Assembly (NCBI GenBank): GCA_030616265.1
Contig: JAUWXS010000020.1
Coordinates: 1 to 9,037 of the forward strand
Direction: 5' to 3'
Length of the DNA stretch: 9,037 nt
Origin: Dehalococcoidia bacterium
Lineage (GTDB): Bacteria > Chloroflexota > Dehalococcoidia > Dehalococcoidales > BS750m-G39
In this document: in pieces, positions 6,561 to 9,037 of the stretch
Layout: each line of letters opens with the position of its first letter
Numbering within the stretch: position 1 is the first letter of the stretch
The notes under the pieces: generated by a model
Seen by the model: only the letters and a program-made list of their open reading frames with translations
The model's database searches: none
What the model was told of the DNA's origin: nothing
Program-made: the position numbers and the translations under genes

Positions 6561-8231
6561 CTACACCTTTACCATAACCGGCAGAATCATGGGCCGGCGC
6601 TTGGTCTGGTCGTAGTAGAATCTACTCAATATGTCCCTGACCTTGGTATTGAAAAAGCCCCAGTCGGTGGGGCGACCGCCGCCGTGGTCAAAGGCTTTAG
6701 CCACCAGGTCGCGGCTCTCCTCTATCATGTCTTTAGACTCCCTGGTATCGACAAAGCCGCGGGAGACAATATCAGGTCGTCCCACCAGCTTGCCGGTCTG
6801 GCGGTTGGTGGCGATAATCACCACCACTATTCCGTCCCGGGATAGCATCCGGCGGTTACGCAGCACGATGCTGCCGATGTCGCCCACGCTCAGACCGTCG
6901 ACATAAACATTGCCCGAGCTGACCTTGCCCGTCACCTTGCCCCCGTTGGGGCCAAGCTCAAGGACATCGCCGTCCTCGAGCAGGAAAATATTCGACGGGG
7001 GAATACCCACCGACTCGGCTAACTGGGCATGCAGGCTCAGGTGGCGGTACTCGCCATGAATAGGAATAAAGAACCTGGGCCTTACCAGGTTAAGCAGCAG
7101 TTTTAGCTCTTCCTGGCTGCCGTGCCCGTGGACGTGCACCTTGGCTACTTTATCGTAGAGCACCTGCGCCCCCTGCCTGAACAGGGCGTCCACCGTGCGG
7201 TTAATCAGCGCTTCGTTACCCGGCACCGCCGTGGCCGAGAGAACCACCGTGTCCCCCTTGATTATATGAACGTGGCGGTGGTCCTTGTTGGCGATACGCA
7301 CCAGGGCCGAGGTCGGCTCGCCCTGGCTGCCCGTGGTAACGAGGACAACTTTATTGCGCGGCATACCTCTAAGTTCATCTATCCTGGCCAGTAAACCATC
7401 GGGAACCTTGAGATAGCCCAGCTCCAGCGTCATTTTCACGATATCGGTCATGCTGCGCCCGACGACGAAGACTCGTCTCTGGTGTCGGGCGGCGGCATCG
7501 ATAACCTGCTGGATGCGCGATACCAGCGAGGAGAAGGTGGTCACAATCACCCTCCCCGGGGCTTCAGCCATCACCCGGTCCAGGGTCTCACCCACCAACC
7601 GCTCCGAGGGGGTATATCCGGGCAGCTCGGAGTAGGTGGAATCGGAGAGCAGGAGTAGCACCCCCTGCGCCCCCAGCTGCGCCAGCCGGGAAAGGTCGGT
7701 CGGCTTGCCGTCAACGGGCGTATAGTCCAGCTTAAAATCCCCGCTGTGGACGATGATGCCCACCGGGGTATGTATAATCAGTCCGGCGGCATCGGGTATG
7801 CTGTGGCAGACGGGAAAGAGCTCCACCTTGAATCTGCCCAGCATGATCTGACTGCCAAAGGGTGCAACCTTAAGCTTGGCCCCGGCCAGCGCCTTTCTCT
7901 CCTTCAGCTTCACCGAGATAAGGCCATGGGGCAGCTTGGTGGAATAGACCGGCACATCAAGCTGGGGCAGGAGATAAGGCAGGGCGCCGATATGGTCTTC
8001 ATGACCGTGGGTGATAACGATACCCCTTATCTTCTCCCGCCTCTCCATCAGGTAGCTGATGTCGGGGATTACCAGGTCGATACCCAGCATTTCCTCCCCG
8101 GGGAACATAAGACCGGCATCGATAATCATGATGTCGTTCTCATATTCAATCGCCATCATGTTCTTGCCGATTTCGGATAGCCCCCCCAGGGGGATTATCT
8201 TTAGTTTTGATCTAGTCATTGGTCTCTTCAC
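6561..8231 (-). CDS. rnj: Ribonuclease J (556 aa)
   Basis: A metallo-beta-lactamase / beta-CASP ribonuclease with 5'-3' exonuclease and endonuclease activity in mRNA decay and rRNA maturation, cytoplasmic. Full length for the family (~555 aa). Zinc-binding motifs are complete: HGHEDH at 75-80, His143 in CHSIPD, Asp165 in HSGDFK and His391 in IPIHGEY. The beta-CASP domain covers roughly 200-365. The HGHGS loop at 368-372 is the conserved site near the RNA 5' end, and ~450-556 is the C-terminal dimerisation domain. The start is GTG 8231: AGGTG at 8243-8239 gives a 7-base spacer and overlaps the stop of the upstream UDG gene. ATG 8219 (residue 5) is an alternative with a poorer ribosome binding site. 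It is the middle gene of the UDG–rnj–ftsK unit, and co-translation with UDG by re-initiation is likely. Confidence 0.96.
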   Translation of the reverse strand: MKRPMTRSKLKIIPLGGLSEIGKNMMAIEYENDIMIIDAGLMFPGEEMLGIDLVIPDISYLMERREKIRGIVITHGHEDHIGALPYLLPQLDVPVYSTKLPHGLISVKLKERKALAGAKLKVAPFGSQIMLGRFKVELFPVCHSIPDAAGLIIHTPVGIIVHSGDFKLDYTPVDGKPTDLSRLAQLGAQGVLLLLSDSTYSELPGYTPSERLVGETLDRVMAEAPGRVIVTTFSSLVSRIQQVIDAAARHQRRVFVVGRSMTDIVKMTLELGYLKVPDGLLARIDELRGMPRNKVVLVTTGSQGEPTSALVRIANKDHRHVHIIKGDTVVLSATAVPGNEALINRTVDALFRQGAQVLYDKVAKVHVHGHGSQEELKLLLNLVRPRFFIPIHGEYRHLSLHAQLAESVGIPPSNIFLLEDGDVLELGPNGGKVTGKVSSGNVYVDGLSVGDIGSIVLRNRRMLSRDGIVVVIIATNRQTGKLVGRPDIVSRGFVDTRESKDMIEESRDLVAKAFDHGGGRPTDWGFFNTKVRDILSRFYYDQTKRRPMILPVMVKV

Positions 8232-8238
8232 TTTGTTT

Positions 8239-8243
8239 CACCT
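8239..8243 (-). promoter_or_regulatory. RBS AGGTG of rnj overlapping the UDG stop codon
   Basis: On the - strand AGGTG (8243-8239) shares its first bases with the UDG stop TAG (8244-8242) and sits 7 bases before GTG 8231. This supports the GTG start over the in-frame ATG 12 bases later and implies translational coupling of the two genes. Confidence 0.6.
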
Positions 8244-8835
8244 AGAACATAGTTAGTTGCTCAGGTGGTTGTTCCTCCTTAATTGTTTCTGATTGGGTGA
8301 GCAGTGTCGGAATCTTGAGCATATCCGCCTCTATCTCCTGGCGCAGGCTCCCCTGGTGCAGAGCCGCCGCCGGGTGATACATGGCGTAATAGATAACATC
8401 GTCCCGCTTCTGGGCGGTGCCGTGAATCTTGCTGATGCTCTTGCCGGGGAAGAACATGGCCATCGAGTAACGCCCTAAGGTCACAATCATCTTGGGGCTG
8501 ATTATCTCAATCTGGCGATCCAGCCACGCGCGGCAATTCTGGATTTCCATGGGTAAGGGGTCTCGGTTCCCCTGAGGACGGCACTTTATCACGTTAGCGA
8601 TATAAACCTGTGCCCGCTTTAGTCCGATAGAAGCCAGTAGTTCGTCGAGGAATTTCCCCGCCGGCCCAACGAAAGGTCGCCCCTGCTGGTCTTCGTGCCA
8701 GCCTGGCGCCTCACCAATAAACACTATATCGGCAGCCTCCGCCCCTTCTCCAGGCACCACCATGTTTCGATATTTAGCTATTTCGCACTGCTGGCAAAGC
8801 GTAATTTCTTTATTAAGCTCATTCAGAGCCGACAT
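8242..8835 (-). CDS. Family 4 uracil-DNA glycosylase, Fe-S type (197 aa)
   Basis: Removes uracil from DNA (from dUTP misincorporation or cytosine deamination), starting base excision repair. With ATG 8835 as residue 1, the four cysteines of the family's 4Fe-4S cluster are all present: Cys14 and Cys17 (LCQQC), Cys85 (IKCRPQGNRDP) and Cys101 (NCRAWL). Active-site motif GEAPG is at 41-45, followed by EDQQGRPFVGPAGKFLDEL, and motif YHPAAAL is at 153-159. Length agrees with family 4 enzymes. A GTG at 8841 would add two residues, but AAAAGG at 8850-8845 has a 9-base spacer to ATG and only 3 bases to GTG, so ATG is preferred. The C-terminal tail after ~177 is low in structure and ends QLTMF, which resembles the bacterial sliding-clamp binding pentapeptide QL[SD]LF. 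It is the first gene of the UDG–rnj–ftsK unit. Confidence 0.95.
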   Translation of the reverse strand: MSALNELNKEITLCQQCEIAKYRNMVVPGEGAEAADIVFIGEAPGWHEDQQGRPFVGPAGKFLDELLASIGLKRAQVYIANVIKCRPQGNRDPLPMEIQNCRAWLDRQIEIISPKMIVTLGRYSMAMFFPGKSISKIHGTAQKRDDVIYYAMYHPAAALHQGSLRQEIEADMLKIPTLLTQSETIKEEQPPEQLTMF

Positions 8836-8854
8836 ACTCACCAGCCTTTTAATT

Positions 8855-8883
8855 ATGATAACACGGGCAATATGTCAAGTCAA
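8855..8883 (-). promoter_or_regulatory. Sigma70-type promoter of the UDG–rnj–ftsK operon
   Basis: On the - strand TTGACT (8883-8878) and TATCAT (8860-8855) are separated by exactly 17 bases. Each matches consensus in five of six positions. An overlapping pair, TTGACA (8878-8873) with CATAAT (8857-8852) at a 15-base spacing, is a weaker alternative. Either would start transcription near 8848-8845, giving a leader of only about 10-13 bases before ATG 8835. Confidence 0.6.
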
Positions 8884-8946
8884 TTGAATCTCGGGTGCTA
8901 AGTTCAGGTAAAATCGCCCCCTCATTCTTAACCCACGGTCTGCTGG

Positions 8947-8998
8947 CCCCCCCCCCCCCCCCCCCCCCAGGCTACGCCCCCCCCCCCCCCCCCCCCCC
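8947..8998. repeat. Two 22-base poly-C runs at the contig end, probable artefact
   Basis: Bases 8947-8968 and 8977-8998 are each exactly 22 C, separated by AGGCTACG. The remaining end to 9037 holds further homopolymers (six G, then seven A at the very end). Nothing else in the window resembles this. Long C runs at a contig edge are what poly-G dark-cycle reads from two-colour sequencing leave behind in an assembly, so sequence after about 8940 should not be trusted. Confidence 0.75.
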
Positions 8999-9037
8999 GC
9001 GGGTGCACCTGAGGGGGGAACCACCCCGCAAAAAAAA

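Noticed and set aside
7746..8180. 144-codon + strand frame inside rnj
   Set aside because: It is antisense to the zinc-binding metallo-beta-lactamase core of RNase J, with no supporting start signals.
8839..8841. GTG 8841 as start of the uracil-DNA glycosylase
   Set aside because: The ribosome binding site AAAAGG would be only 3 bases away. ATG 8835 has a 9-base spacer and keeps the family's Cys14/Cys17 numbering.
8947..9037. Poly-C tracts as a biological repeat or phase-variable switch
   Set aside because: Two tracts of identical maximum length at a contig edge, with further homopolymers and no adjacent gene to switch, fit a sequencing artefact better.
1..9037. tRNA, rRNA, CRISPR array, insertion sequence or phage attachment site
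   Set aside because: No cloverleaf-like segment, spaced direct repeats, terminal inverted repeats or transposase/integrase motifs were seen on either strand by eye.

Overview
This 9,037-base window looks like a complete short metagenomic contig from a bacterium. It opens inside uvrB, and its last ~90 bases fall into homopolymers that look like an assembly or sequencing artefact. Coding DNA in the housekeeping genes is about 60% GC. The proteins are bacterial: UvrB, a family 4 uracil-DNA glycosylase, RNase J and an FtsK/SpoIIIE translocase. The order UDG–RNase J–FtsK and the protein style fit Chloroflexota (Dehalococcoidia-like). That placement is from memory, not from a search.

Layout on the + strand: (1) uvrB, missing only its first ~25 codons, then a 47-residue Lys/Arg-rich ORF whose GTG start overlaps the uvrB stop. 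(2) An AT-rich gap of 130 bases, then a 580-residue caspase-like (peptidase C14) protein with an intact His/Cys dyad and a long C-terminal region that matches no enzyme I know. This gene is near 43% GC by hand count and has no recognisable ribosome binding site, so it looks like a transferred cargo gene set between housekeeping genes. (3) A 211-base intergenic region holding a perfect hairpin, several C-runs and G-runs that can pair in competing ways, an extended -10 promoter and a very strong ribosome binding site. (4) A 79-residue two-helix membrane protein with three N-terminal cysteines. It ends 3 bases from the convergent ftsK stop.

On the - strand, reading from 8841 down to 4383, a tight operon runs UDG family 4 → RNase J → FtsK. 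Its genes are almost contiguous: a ribosome binding site overlaps the UDG stop, and 6 bases separate rnj from ftsK. A good -35/-10 pair lies just upstream of the UDG gene.

Functionally, UvrB (nucleotide excision repair), UDG (uracil removal), FtsK (chromosome segregation) and RNase J (RNA decay) are core genome and RNA maintenance. The outlier is the caspase-like gene, the best candidate here for an undescribed system: a protease N-domain joined to a putative sensor or association domain, possibly a stand-alone anti-phage or cell-suicide effector.
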